Positions 12,186-25,250 of a stretch of DNA of 64,000 nucleotides are shown piece by piece. The notes under the pieces were generated by a model, which searched no databases, was not told the origin of the DNA, and saw nothing but the letters and a program-made list of their open reading frames with translations. A program made the translations under genes and the position numbers. Within the stretch, counting starts at the first letter, position 1. The number at the start of each line of letters is the position of its first letter. The DNA comes from Saksenaea vasiformis B4078 (lineage: Eukaryota; Mucoromycota; Mucoromycetes; Mucorales; Saksenaeaceae), in contig JNDT01002371.1 of NCBI GenBank assembly GCA_000697055.1, forward strand, positions 62,001-126,000. The letters are read 5' to 3'.

Positions 12186-12480
12186 ATTGGCATCCTTACC
12201 GGGGATGCCTGTGTGAAAAACAGAGCCAAAGAATTTAAAAATGATTCATCCGTGCCTTTAAACACGTATCACTTTTGGATGAAACCTTTTCTTATCTTGA
12301 GACATTTTTACTGCTTTCCAACAGAATATTGGGAAATCGATCACTGAAGTACCTCAATGCAAAGATAATGTTCTTGCTTCAATGGAACGTTTGCCTTATC
12401 TTGAGACATTTTTAGTGTTTCCAGCAGAATACCGAAAAAGCATCGGTGAAGCACTTTAATGCAAAACTGAGGTTACCCAG
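12186..12480. repeat. Diverged dispersed repeat with terminal hairpin, containing a tandem duplication
   Basis: Begins with a small palindrome (gcatccttaccggggatgc) and contains a segment around gacatttttactgctttcc. That segment is repeated in tandem: copies start at 12291 and 12395 (104 bp apart) and each ends near aatgcaaa. A second member of the family lies at 18354-18500, with the same order of hairpin, linker and gacatttttactgc block. No coding capacity seen. Nature unknown, possibly a MITE or retroelement end. Confidence 0.5.
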
Positions 12481-14677
12481 GCGCGAACTATTTCTTGGAT
12501 TAACGCAAATGAACCACTTCTTCACGCCAAGGCGCATCACTCTCCAGTGCTAAAATTATTTGGCTTGGATGTCTCATAATATTTATCTGACGCAAACGTG
12601 GATTCCCAATTCAGTATTTTACTGCTGATATAGCAATACATAGAGTCAGTATAATCTTCTGGGGTACCTTCTCTGCATGATGACTGTCGGGACAATGGTG
12701 TAGAGCAGACTATTACTGCATTTGGGTGTTTTTCCTTTTCTTGTTACGATGACTATGCAATTTGAGAACGCTTTATTCATAAATAGAAGATTCGAAGAAG
12801 ACCTTGGTTTTTATTGTTTCACTATTACAGTGATTTATCAGAAGGCTTGACAAACTGATATCATTCTCGGGTGCGTTATACATACGCAATATATCATACT
12901 TGACTCCACTGGAGGCGCTTCATTTGATATATCTCCCCAATGAGATATGAGATCTTGGCCAGTATGAGAAACAGCCGAAATGTTGGCAATTACAAATAAG
13001 TTGCATCATAGAAAATACCACAAGGAAATGACAAATTCCTTACTTCAGCAACTGAAATGAAAAATACTAATATGCGCATAAACGTAAATAACGCTGCACT
13101 ATGGTAACGCAATCAATTAGCTTTTATTGGACAGGATATGTAAAGCTGTCGAGAGAGGTAATATTTTAAATTTGTCTTGATGTAGTTGACATGTTCTAAA
13201 ACAGCAGCCATTTGGACTGATACTATTTTAGAATTGATGCAGAAGTATTCCGGATGATTTCCTGCAGAAGAAAAAAAGGCAAGCTTTTACTATGATGTCA
13301 TGATGTCTTCCAACACATGGTGGTTGCACTCGTAGTCCACAGTAGATACTAGACTACTTGTCTCTAGCTGATCACCATCTTGTTTGCTTTTTGAGACTTG
13401 GACTTTTTAGAAAGAATGCGTTACCGAACAAGCTTTTGCACGAGTGCATCACTAGGTTTTTTTAGCTTTGCGCGTGCCCATTTCTTTTTCAATTCCGACA
13501 CCCCTATGTGTCCCTAACACGGAATTCTCACCAAAAGTTAACTTAGGGACGGGGAACAGACACTTTTGCAGTGACGCTGAAATGTATCTAAATTCTATTT
13601 AACACTTTCGACGCTATCATTCAGATAAAAGTCCGTGTTAAAATCTGATAAGGAGGGCGTTCTGCATTAGCGACGTACCGCAAAGTTCCCCTGAACTCCG
13701 CCATTCGCTAAAACTGCAACTGTCATTTTTGAGCGATTTCATTATGACGAAGTAGCGTAATCATGCGGAATTCATGAAAATATGAAATATAATTGTCGCA
13801 AGGTCACAGGTAGAGACGTTATATTCTTCGGCAAAGTAGCCGAGTTATTGTTGTTGTTGTTGACTGCGGAGGGCAATCGCCAAACCAGCCATATTGGTTG
13901 ACGAAGGTGTGTATTTTGATTGGCAAAGTGCAGCTTATATTGATTCCCCGAATCGTCCCAATTGCGTGAAGAGAGATGTATTTAATCGATTTGCGCGGTT
14001 TGGTTCTAATGTGGCACTAAAATAAGTAAGTTACCTAGTCGGTGCATCCGAGTCGGATGTTGTATACATAGTTTAGTACGACGTATAAATAAAATGTGGA
14101 GCAAGTTGCTTTGCAGACGAAAAAAGAAACCAACTAAGAGGCGAACAGGTACTTAACTTAGGATCCCAACATATCGGAGCAGTCACTTGAATGCAGCACA
14201 TTCTCATATCGATAGGTCTCTTCCCTTTTTGCCTTTCTTCCTTTCCCCTTCCCTTTTGCTCACAATTAGCCCCTTTAGCTTTCTTTTTATCCTTTTGTTT
14301 GTAATCGTCTTTTCAAAGAGCTTTCAGACCTCCTTTGAAAAACGGATATCCAGCAGTCTCTGTTAATATCGCAACTTCAGGACGATAACAGGAAGAAAGG
14401 ATAGATTGATGTCGTGTTTCTGACTTGAAACATGATATACAACAATTACAAGGCACCAGCAAGCGCGCAGTTGAAAACCATGACTGCCATTGGTTTAACG
14501 TCGACAATTTTCATTGATTATCTATATCCTACCTTCATTTCTTCCTTATCATTTATTAGATCTTCTTTTTTTCTGTTTCTCCGTCATGCTTGCACAGCCT
14601 TTACCTGTCTACTGCTATTTCCAGTTGTTTTTTTCACAGCATTCGTATCCAGCCTGCTCGGCATATTTATTAATCAC

Positions 14678-16279
14678 ATGGCCCCATCCCAGCCCTCACC
14701 AGGTCAACACCGCCGGCATCACACAACCTCTCACTCATCTTCTTCTCCTTCCCCACATTTATTACTTATGGAGCGCGATAATGACACATCTTCTTCTCGG
14801 AGAGGCCGCGAAGACATGGACTACTGGCTCGAACGCTGCTCGATATGTTTCGATGCCAGACTGGATCTATGTTTAGAGTACTGCCGTGATCAGTATTGTC
14901 TTGATTGTTTTCGCAGGTAAGAGAAAATGCTTAGAATGAGAGTTGTCACTGTTTCCAAAGAAAAAAGTCTTGGCATTTTGCGACATTTCCATGCATAACC
15001 ATTTCCTTACATTTGCTTTATTTTTTTTTTCCTTCCTCTGTTCTCAACTTAGATATGTCACTGAGGTCGTCGTCTCTTCGTGGGGTCTCAGTGTGACCAA
15101 AGTCAGGTGTCCAGTGTGCCAAATTTATATACCACAGAGTGAATGGAGCAAATTCGTACCAGCCAATGTGGTGGAACAGTACAACCGCTTTAATCGACCA
15201 TATCGGAGCTTCACACGCTGCTGCCCACAGTGCGAAACAGAAGTTGCTCCATGCGAATATAAACCGAAGGCTCTATACAGGTAAGCAAGTGGCGAAATAT
15301 CAGCGTAACAGAACGGGGTAGACTGACGCTGGCAATAGTCGAGGAAAACGTATCCACGACCTGATGGCGGAGCTTTTAGCGCTATGCCCCCTGAAAGATT
15401 ATCACAGTAACGACTCAACCCACATTGCCATCCAACGCATGATTAAAGTATTTAGTCGGCAGCAATGGAGAAACTCGACGTTGCTTGATACATATCAAAA
15501 AACAATGAAATCATTGATGACGTTCATGGAAAAGCATGGGGAAGTGGTATCACAGCAGAGCGTGTTCGCAATCTCGAGGCAGATCCTTCAGCTTGATATG
15601 AAACCAGAGACATGGAAGAAACTTCAATTTGCACATATTTCCTTTTTTCCCTCCATCGACTGGTAAAAAAAGAAAAATTATTGCTTACGACTCAGCCTGT
15701 TGTTAGTCCCACGTGTCATCTGACATTTTGTCTGCAGTGTGGGTATGACACCCATCCAGGCCAAACGTGCGAGGAGAACATGCAAAACATAGTCGATAGT
15801 AAGTCTCAACCGCCAGAAATACTAGATACTGTCAGGTGGAAGCTCAAGAACAGGTGAGTTTCCCTTTTTTCTTTTCTTATGAAACGTTATCAGATGAATC
15901 TAAACCATTCTTCAGTCGTCGATGTCCAAACTGTTTTATTATGATCAACCGCGATGAGGGATGTAACAAAGTAGATTGCTCTCTGTGTGGTTTCTGTTTT
16001 TGTTGGGCATGTCGATCTCCATGGTCAGAGGTAAGAGAACAAATGATCGCCAAGTCTATCATCTGAACAAACACATGCAGAACTGCGGATTTTTCCGTTG
16101 TTCTGTGACAGGGTCGGATGCAGTGGACATTATGCCCGCTTACTCAGAACCAAAGGTACTATTATTTGTTGATTATTTGTCGAATCTAAAAAGTCCTGAC
16201 GGTCTTCTCTTTCCAGACGGAACCTGGTGTTCCAAACATTTCAGTAATACAATCACGTCTACTTTCAAATATTGGGTAA
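14678..16279 (+). CDS. RBR (RING-IBR-RING2) E3 ubiquitin ligase
   Basis: Seven exons (14678-14916, 15053-15280, 15339-15662, 15707-15853, 15916-16030, 16081-16155, 16217-16279) join in phase to 396 residues. RING1 starts CSICFDARLDLCLEYC and ends RCPVC. An IBR-like pair CCPQC and CPTCHLTFCLQCG follows. RING2 reads CPNCFIMINRDEGCNK with C-x2-C, CFCWAC and the Cys of DEGC at the usual catalytic position. RBR ligases form a thioester on that Cys before passing ubiquitin on. Oddities: the RING1 His position appears to be Asp (CRDQYC), about 110 residues lie between the two IBR Cys pairs, and the usual His after the last RING2 Cys is not obvious. The start is my choice (MAPSQ); MERDNDTSS further in is possible. 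Substrate unknown. Confidence 0.8.
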
Positions 16280-18726
16280 ACTTATAGCGAAAGGATGAAA
16301 TTTTCCCAGTAGCTATCTGGAAAAAAAAATCAAGTTTTCATTCATTGGCCAGTCAGATTACGCTTATTGCAATTTCATACTTATTCAAATGTAATTCTTC
16401 GCCTGCTTTTGCCCTTGTGTTATATATATTATATACCTTCACTTTAACCTTTCTTTTCTTTTTCTATCTCTTTTGAATGTATGGGAGAGCAAGTTCATTG
16501 TCAGCTACAGCGTACAAAGTATGATTGCAGTAAACAAAACAGCAGCGCTTCATGTTAAGTCTTGAATCTTTGTTATACCAGATACATGCATCATCAACTT
16601 TGATGCATGGTTTTCATTTGTGGAAGCAAAATAACTATTTACTTTCTATAGCCGTATGCATATTGGAGTGATTGAGGCTCCATGGGAACATTCAACCTAA
16701 CTCTCTCACTCAAAGAGCTCAAGTTCAAGCTTGCGTCAATGATACCAGGTTGGCGAGAAAACCACAGCTTGCATTGCATAGAACTAACAGGCTGCCCATA
16801 TACAAAGTGTGAGATATCCGCAGTAATTAATGTGTCGTACTGTTTTTATTGCCCTTTCGCTTTGAAAGAATAATTATGTAGGGATGGGGACTAGTGCCGC
16901 CCCTTGGACCGGCAGTCCGCAGTAAAAAGGAAAAATAATATAGTCCACTAGGAGTGATTAGTTTAGATGATAACGCTTTGCAGAGATTCTAAAATGTGTA
17001 CTTCATCTGCTGTTTCGTTGTACAATATAGACGAACGGAAGCCATGAAGGACCACGGATGTTTTTCGTACAACTTGGCGTCAATCTTAAATTATCTAGGC
17101 GTTAACGTCAGTAGTTATATTTCTTTAAATTTGACAATAACGTCAGCCCGAACTCATTGAAGTCAGTGCCTGCTGCTCTCTCATAAATGAGCATCAGAAA
17201 ACGTACTTAGCTCTGCAATGTTGCAATTCAACTTGCGCTGAATCATGGTAAATATTGCGCCAGATTTTCTTCTAAAGACGCTTAAAAGGATGTCATTTTC
17301 ACAACTTCTTCCACTATTATCAAACGTCTGTAAATAGTGCTAGTAGCTAATGACAGGGCCCATTGCATATGTGTACAAACATTTACAGGCACAACCATGC
17401 AGATTGATTACATCCTATGGTGAAACCTTCCTGCAGGTGAGCACTGATTCATGCCAACCCGCATCTGATACACTAAGTAATTATGTTGGCTTCAGTGGCA
17501 CAGCATTAACAATCCTGCTACTATCACACCGCGAACGGGGAACAGTGTAGCATAGACCAAGAAGAATGTGTGAAGAGAAACTACACCGACTAACGAGAAG
17601 CCCATACGGTGTACCAACACGGAAGAATACTGAATGTACCAATAGTTAGCAGTTGGAGAATTACTTCTGCTATATATGACGGGTGTTTACAGGCATGAAA
17701 CATAGGTGACCCGAGTGGGGGTTATATACAGCAAGATTGTATAACTTTTCTTAGAAGACGTAAGCTGCACTTCAACAACAAGCTTCATAGTAAAGTAAGA
17801 CTCTAAGTTCAGTTTAAGATAGATCGTGCTTTACGTAACTTGCAATCTAAGGTTCCCGAATCGTAGTTGCTATGATCATTAGGAATCTGTCAAAATGAAG
17901 GAAAGACTTCGACAGCAGCAGTCGATAAGGAGAACGCTCTAAGAAAGCCGAGCTGTCTGCCCCTTGCAACAAATTCCAAGGACCTTTATAGATAGGTCAA
18001 GCACACTACACATCAATTTTCTATGCACCTTGACAATAAGGTGTTCCAGCAAGTTTATGTGATTTCTGGCAAATACGACTAGACTCTGCTTGGTGGATTC
18101 CGACCGTGTAATCAATTTACGTAAACGGCCACCTTTCATTCCAGACTGCAAAGGCATTCAGGTTGTGGTAATTCATCTTGAAAGGAAGAATTGACCATTT
18201 CACATTAGAATTTCGGCTGATTTCTGTACTACTGTACGCCTATTAAAAGATCCTCCATTTTATTCCTATCTATTGATCCATCGCCTTTGTCTGATGGTAA
18301 TGCAGGCTAACTGATAGTTAAACGACATGAATGATTCTTTATATGTGATGAAGATTTAACATCCTTATCGGGATGCTTTTATGAAGAGCATAACCAAAAA
18401 AAAGCAAATTCATGCGTGCTTTTCGATATGGATAACTTTGGGCGGAACCTGACATTTTTACTGCTTCCGACAGACCATCACAGACGCAATTTAACGCAAA
18501 ACAAACCCCTTCCCAGTGCGAAAAGGCATCAACTTCCAGCATGGAATTTATTCGACTTGATCGCAGCGTTATGCTTGTTCGATGCAAACGTTCGTTCAAA
18601 ATCATAACCAGATCGGCGGAAATCCCGCCTCAAGTTCCCAAATGATGACGTTGCAATTCATTTTTTCAGGCGAGCACATTTTTCTTGTTCCTCCCGAATC
18701 GTTTTCACAAAGCATCAGTGTTCGCC
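16280..18726. other. Gene-poor spacer of about 2.4 kb
   Basis: AT-rich, only short unsupported ORFs. Contains the second copy of the hairpin-headed repeat at 18354-18500. The last 200 bp should include the BUB3 promoter. No RNA gene seen. Confidence 0.5.
18354..18500. repeat. Second copy of the dispersed hairpin-headed repeat
   Basis: Starts with a palindrome (catccttatcgggatg), then a linker with aattcatgcgtgctttt, then gacatttttactgcttcc. This is the same order as the copy at 12186-12480, with clear divergence and shorter spacing. Same orientation as the first copy. It lies about 230 bp upstream of the BUB3 start. Confidence 0.5.
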
Positions 18727-20040
18727 ATGCAGGATCACACATCGGCCCAGTACGAGATTGCAGAGCCACCACGGGATGGCGTGTCGAGTGTTTCATTCTG
18801 CCCGACCGATTCAAAGTACCTGCTTGCTTCTTCGTGGGATACAGTAAGTCTAGCACCAGCTTTGGAAAGTGTGTCCCGGTTCTAATCCGTGTAACAGACC
18901 GTGCGCCTCTACGATGTGGAACTCAACCAAGTACAAGCAAAATTCGACCACAAAGGACCCGTGCTCGATGCATGTTTTGGCGATGCTAAACATGCGTACA
19001 GTGGAGGAATAGATAAACACGTCAGAATGCAAGTGTCATGGATTTCCGAAGTCAGCAGCCAAAACTCATTGGATTTACTTACAGGTTGGATCTTGAAACG
19101 CAGACGGAAACAGTACTTGGTGAACACAAAGAAGCGATTAGAAGTACTTGTTGGGAATCAGAAACAAGTAGGTCCATCTGTTTTGCGCGATAAACGCGCG
19201 TTGGCGAACTCGTTTGTGACAGGGAAAAACATCCTATAGATAGCTTGTATACTGGTTCTTGGGATCAAACGCTCCGTGTATGGGATCCACGCAGTTCAAC
19301 AGCTCTACAAAGTACCCACGATTTACCACGAAAGGTGTTCAGCATGGATCTACAAAACCATCTCCTTGTCGTGGCGATGGCGAACAGACAAATTCACGTA
19401 TACGATACACGAAATATGAAGGAGCCATGGCAGACAAGAGAGGCTACACTTCGATACATGCTACGATCCATCCGGTGCATGCCTAACGGAGAAGGTATGC
19501 GTTTTGCGCAATTTTGCGTATGTTATAAAAGAGGTTGCACTGATGGTATAATCTTTTTAAGGATATGCTTGCTGCTCTGTCGAGGGACGCGTCGCTCTAG
19601 AGTTTTTCGATATGTCTCCTGAAGCTCAGGCTAAGAAATACGCATTCAAATCACACCGACAAACAATTAACGACACCGAAGTGGTTTATCCTGTCAATGC
19701 GTTGGCATTCCATCCTATGTAAGTCAACCATTCCAAATGGTTACATAGTACTCAAATTGTTTTTTTTATTTTGTATTATAGTCACGGTACGTTTGCATCA
19801 GGTGGGTCTGATGGTGTGGTAAGCATCTGGGATGGCGTCCATAGAAAACGAATCAAGCAGTTCCCACGTTACCCTGATGAAATTTCGAGTTTGGCATTCA
19901 GCCATGACGGTAAATTGCTGGCGGTGGCCAGTAGTTACACATTTGATGAAGGCGAAAGGGACCACTCACCAGATGCGATCTTTATCCGAACACTGGGTGA
20001 AAATGATTGTAAGCCTCGCATGGCGACAAATGGTTCATAA
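18727..20040 (+). CDS. BUB3: Spindle assembly checkpoint protein Bub3 (WD40)
   Basis: Kinetochore WD40 propeller that binds Bub1/BubR1 and MELT repeats of Knl1 in the mitotic checkpoint. Six exons (18727-18843, 18898-19028, 19085-19167, 19240-19494, 19562-19718, 19782-20040) give 333 residues, matching the family (328 in human). Signatures: [66 protein letters not shown] and [14 protein letters not shown]. These distinguish Bub3 from Rae1. Intron 2 (19029-19084) has a GC donor (gcaagt) with a normal AG acceptor; using it restores [11 protein letters not shown]. The gene converges on the next one, with only 106 bp between stops, and AATAAA-like sequence follows the stop. Confidence 0.93.
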
Positions 20041-20146
20041 GCAAGAAAAGGAGAAAGAAAAGCTGCGAAGAAGAAGAAAAATAAATAAATGATAGTACGT
20101 AGTAATAAAAAGAAAAGAAGCGGTCTGTTGGGACGCAAGTGTTTCA

Positions 20147-21214
20147 TCAAGATGAGGTTACTCTAGTGGGCGATAGTAGTCCGGCGGCATTGAGGATGGA
20201 CCAACGTACGTGTGCTAAATCGTTGGCCACCTGTTCGTCATTGTTTTTACTTCTACGTCGTCTACCAATGGCCAATAGTTGTGGATAGCAGCAGATTGCA
20301 GATTTCGTGAGAAATTGTTCAATGTTGGCTTTTGATTCCTCGAAAGCTGCGCTGCTCAGCTTATCTCGTTTCGTGAGAATCACCTGGTAAGAAACCCCGT
20401 GCTCGTCCAAATAGCTCATCAATTGCCGGTCTGTATCCTTAATTCCTGCTGTAGGATCGATAAGGATGAAAAGGCGTTTTAATCTTTGTGTTCGCGTAGC
20501 AGTAATTAGCATGACTGTTGCATAAATGATTGCGGAGGAAAAAAGCTTACTGCGATCTGCTTGACAAGTAGTCGAAAATCAAATTGCCCCATTCTTCACG
20601 GGAACGGTAACCGTAGCCGGGCATATCGACAAGGGTAAATTTCCCGGCAACGTCAAAGAAATTCAATAGCCGTGTATGACCCTACAGCTTTGGCATAAGC
20701 GAGAACAAAAAGCTAGTGTCGTATGTAACACATTACCGGTTTGCTCGACGTCTTGGCCAGTTTGCTGTTATTTGCCAATTGATTGATCGCGGTTGATTTC
20801 TAAGGAAAGTAAGCAAGGCTAAACTTGTTCCTTTATCTTGGTACAAGTACCCCAACATTACTTCGACCAACAAACGCTACCTAAAACACGACAAGTTTTT
20901 CGTTACGTGTAGCCTTTGTGACATGCATAAATAGATAGACATACTTCGGGTAAATCGCGATCAGGTACTTGATTGGCAGAAGATATACTTTTTATAAAGC
21001 GAATAGGTTGCATAAATGTCTTGTTAGCCAAATCGAGTTGTGCCTTTGGTACTGGAGGTTGTTTTGGGAATGTAATCAACCGAAAGGTTTTATTGTCACT
21101 AGTGACCAAATGCGATGTATTTGGGGATATGCTTCTTGGGGTTGTTGAGGTGCGTTTATACAACGTAGCACCTGCATAAAATGATCGCTGTCCAATGACT
21201 CTTCGCATGACCAT
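20147..21214 (-). CDS. MRX8: EngB/YihA-type GTPase, probably mitochondrial (Mrx8/GTPBP8 family)
   Basis: GTPase of the family that assists large ribosomal subunit assembly; organellar copies act in mitochondria. Five exons (21214-20945, 20880-20851, 20799-20737, 20681-20551, 20483-20147) give 276 residues. The N-terminus [15 protein letters not shown] is basic and looks like a mitochondrial presequence. The G1 motif GRSNVGKST is split: a 30-nt micro-exon encodes exactly [10 protein letters not shown] and the next exon begins KST. G3 is DMPGYGY, G4 TKRD, and [18 protein letters not shown] is a family hallmark restored across the last intron (acceptor aaag). [10 protein letters not shown] is present. 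It diverges from the TTC7-like gene with about 190 bp shared upstream. Confidence 0.88.
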
Positions 21215-21402
21215 GACAAGGAGGAAATAAAAGCCACTCAAGGCACATGGCGCACAGGACGGGGGCAGAGAGGCGTATGAAGACAGAAAAGTCCGCTGCA
21301 GTCGGTCGCTTGCCAATTTCGGGTTATACGCAACCAGCAGTTTAACCTTCTTTTCTTTCTTTTCCAAGGCAGACTTCCTCGATCGACACGTTTTACCTTG
21401 CT

Positions 21403-24400
21403 ATGATGACACCCAAGGCAGCTCAACTTGCAAAAGAACTGGACTTTGCCCGCTCCAAAGGGAATTGGCAGGCCATCGGCGAGTTGGCAAGGCGATATAA
21501 GAAATACAACCCGGACGGCACAGGTGAATGGGACTACAGCAAGCTGTACTCTTCTTAGCTGATCATCTTATCCCTGTTAAAGTTCTGGAACAGACTGCAG
21601 TGGCGGAAGCGTCATTGTCACAAATAGCAAGCAAAACGCAGACAAACGTTACATTTGGGCAGGATTCGCCTGACAGAATCACCATGACCAAACGCCTTGA
21701 CGTCGAACAAATTAGACATCTTCAACTGACACTGACATCTGCTATTCAAATGCCAGATACGTCAGAAAAGATTAGCTCACACAAGGAGGTTCGTTTTGTT
21801 TTTCCCCTCCCCCTCTTCTACCAAAATTGGAATATCCCAATGGTTGAACAAGTCTTTTTTATGCGTGTTATTTTGTATTGGTATAGTTCGCGAAAATTGT
21901 GTTGGCAAGGTCCTATTACGAGTGTGGTGATTTTCACAAAACATTGGAAATTGTGGAGCAACTTTCATTTGACTCGAGTGATGTCAGTACGGGGTACGGA
22001 TCGATTTTGTTTTTGCAAGCAAGAGCAATCAAAGGTCTGACTTGACTTGAGCTGAAGTGAATCCATGATCTGATATTATTATTATTATTATTACTATTAT
22101 TATTATTATTATTCAGCCATCTCTTTGGAAATGACTGGCAACGTGGAGCTGGCCTTGCAAAGCCATAGAGGAATTGTTGACTTGCTTAGCAAAGCCTCCA
22201 ATATTCATGAACGTGTTCTAGTCGACTGGGCCGAAGAGGCGCTTTACAGAGGAGCATTACTAGCCTTGAACGACGAGTAAGTTCTTCCATTTGTACACAA
22301 AATCTTGGGATTGTGTTCGCTTATTGCGATTTCCTCAGCTCTCCATTGAACGTGGCACATACGCTAGATATTCTTCGTGCCTACCAGAAAGTGACCAGTA
22401 CACAGCCACTTTCTTGGCGTATTCACAAACGCATGGTGGTGACGCGCTATACACTAAAATTTGTATCTGGTACCTATCAACGGAATGATTATACCCCGCC
22501 TACAGATATTCCTGCCGTGGATATGAACGGGTAAAGTATTGTTATTTTTGGGTCAGTGATGTGGATGTTACCATGCTAAAGTGGAGAGCTTTAAACAAGA
22601 TACAACGAACCATCATCCCTCGAAGCGCAGATGTTTGCAGTGGAAATTACTCAGCTTCATGCCACCTATGAGAGAATGCTTTACGCAGTCTCCTCTTTTC
22701 CTCGTACGGGCCAAAATAATGATCTGTTGTTGGAGTTTGTGGATCAACTTGCAACCGATTTTGAACTCATTGGCAATGCAGCGCCTTATCTTCGAGGATT
22801 CATCGAGGTAGGTTAGATAGATAGAAGGACAGAAAAGAAACTTTTGAGGGTCATGAAAGTAAACGATGCTTCTTTCTATCAGGCGTTAGATAGAGCAGCG
22901 CAAAGGACTTTCAATTCCCCGCGCATTACCCGTCACCTGTTTCATGCACTGGTCCGCCTGGGTGAATATGATGAGGCGGAACATGCATTACATTCGTACC
23001 TATACCTGGTTGGTTTGATATCACAAGAGTGGGAAGAGTCACGGAATGACGGCGAAGCATTGGTAACCTATCTTAATGGGAACAGTATGCCATTACCAAC
23101 AGCCGTGACAAAAGACATGGAGGAGGTTGTTTTGGATCCGAACGAGGAACGCTCCATGGCATCCAAGCGCAGCACGGAAAAGGAATTAACAATCGATATT
23201 CTAAACGTTTTGCTAAAAGCGATCAAAATGTACTGCAAAGATCTTGCGACGGGTATCCGTGCAGTTGAGATGGCTGAGATGGCGAGAACCATGCTTAAAA
23301 AGCTATCCAAGGACTATGTGGACGAATCTAAATGGACACGGCTGCATGCTGAAGTTTATTGCGCAGTTGGAGTTGCTTACAGCATGTTGGCATGTCAAAG
23401 TAAGTTCCTGCCTTCTTCTTTGAGTTAGAACCAACATGTCTCACTGATTGTTCTAGCTTGCGATCCTGTTGTACGACCAAGGTATCACGAAAGAGCTCTG
23501 ACATTCTTAACGCAGTCTATTGAGATGAGACCTGATGTGTGGCAAACGTATTACCAACTTGCGTTACAACAAGCTGATATGCGTGATGTTGGACAAGCCT
23601 TGCAATCCATCATGAAAGCATTGCAGGCGAATCCGACACACCTTCCATCATGGCATCTGCTGACGCTTGTTTGCTCCTGCCCTGCACAAAATGATATTCG
23701 CCAAGCATTAAAAACGTGTGAAATGGGTCTGCAAGAATTTAGTAACGAGGCGTTTGACAGCCAAACAAGTGTTAGCGGCTATGGATCGATGAGCCACGAA
23801 GATGCAGAGCAGCAATTGCTACTACAGATAACACATACGATGCTGTTGGAAGTGATTCAGGGTCCTGACGCGGCGCTTGAGTCGCAAGAAGGACTTTTTG
23901 CATCCTACGGACGACTTGCGGTTGCTGATACAAGTTCAAGTGCGACCAATGTTAACGGTGAAGTGGCTGCTGGTGAGGCTATGCGAAATGGTATGATTAT
24001 CTCGGGATCCTTGGGCAATCTGAGCGAGATGCAGTTAGCCGAGCAAAGGCGCCGAGGACGCAGCGCAAGTAGCAGTGCCATGGGAAATGAACGGGCCGAC
24101 CAGACCCCTATGTCGGCCTCGCGATCACACGATAATGTTCACAATTCAACAAACCTGAGCATCCTCGCTGAAAAAGCAGCCGGTTCTCGCGTTTCCCTAA
24201 ATGGCAATGGTACGTTGACGGAAAGATCAGTGTTGTCAGCAACAGCTGCACCAGCGACAACAACAGACAGACTGGAAACGGCATCCGTCACGCCAAAGCA
24301 CCACGGACTTCATCTTTTTAGTTCAAGAAGCAGCGGTCGCAAGACAAAAAAAGAAGCAACTGATTCGGGCACATTGAGTGAAGGTGATCTTCCCAGTGGC

Positions 24401-25150
24401 GGCAGTCAAGGAAATACAGGTGATAAATTGAGAAACGGCAGGTCTCTTTTATTCTTGTGTTAACCACTCTTTCCAGATCTTCATGCTACAAGCTATGTTG
24501 GTACATCCATGGCATCCTTCCAAAGTGCAACGCCATCTTTGGCTAGTACACGATCTGTTTCTCAGCCCATAGTACGTCCAAGCGCACGTTCACGCCTGCG
24601 ACGTCGACGATTCCAGCGTATCATGTCCAATCTATGGCTATTATCTGGCACGTCATTTTTGAAGCTGGGAAAGTTGGAGGAGGCATCAAAAGCCATTGAG
24701 GAAGCAGAAAAGGTGGAATGGACAACAAGTGCTCGCGTATGGTGTTTGCTTGGACGTCTGCGACTTGCAGAAAATAATACAGAACAAGCCATCGCGGCGT
24801 TCCAGAAAGGGTTGGTTGCTGAACCCAATGATGTCGAATGTCGTGTGTGGTTAGCAAAAACATACGAAGAACAAGGAGAACTGGAAATTGCTGAAGGGCT
24901 ATTGGATCGTGTTACCAAGGGTAACGGTTGGGATTGTGCAGAAGCATGGTAAGACAAGAAGCCAATTTCTTTTTTCTTTTTTTTGTCTTTGGCTATGATT
25001 TACTTAGGGCTTTATTGTAGGTTCCATCTTGGTGAAATCTATCGTAAGACAGGACGATTGGATCGAACGAAAGATTGCCTATCCTATGCGCTAGATTTGG
25101 AGAATACGCGACCAATTCAACCATTTTCAATATTACCTCGCTATGTTTGA
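21403..25150 (+). CDS. YPP1: TPR protein of the TTC7/Ypp1 family (PI4-kinase scaffold)
   Basis: Ten exons (21403-21523, 21559-21788, 21887-22034, 22117-22276, 22339-22530, 22600-22807, 22883-23399, 23457-24419, 24477-24948, 25021-25150) join in phase to 1046 residues. It is all helical TPR-like sequence apart from a Ser/Thr-rich, probably disordered insertion (about codons 660-880). The C-terminus, ending in RPIQPFSILPRYV after a TPR (WFHLGEIYRKTGRLDRTKDC), matches the TTC7 ending PFSI-PRE seen in animals. Family members recruit PI4-kinase Stt4/PI4KA to the plasma membrane with Efr3. Intron 3 holds an ATT microsatellite (about 22077-22115). The first exon joins use an unusually short 35-nt intron. 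The family call comes from the overall layout and the C-terminal motif. Confidence 0.75.
22077..22115. repeat. ATT trinucleotide microsatellite inside an intron
   Basis: About a dozen ATT units with one ACT interruption fill the 3' part of an intron of the TTC7-like gene and run into its attcag acceptor, acting as the pyrimidine-poor tract before the splice site. Confidence 0.8.
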
Positions 25151-25250
25151 GCCTCTTATTTATTTGTTTTTGTCTGTTATTGAAAGGAAAAAAAAGTTTT
25201 ATTTACAATGGAGAAGAGATGCAATGAATAAATTAAAAAAGTTGGTATCG

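Larger units (their letters stand above)
8414..14677. other. Gene-poor 6.2-kb stretch with diverged repeats
   Basis: AT-rich and full of stops in all frames. The features I can see are a 65-codon minus-strand ORF at 10094-10291, a GC-rich islet at about 11880-12140, a hairpin-headed dispersed repeat at 12186-12480 and a T/C-rich stretch at 14215-14300 before the next gene. No tRNA or rRNA was seen. The stretch probably consists of old transposon debris. Confidence 0.5.
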
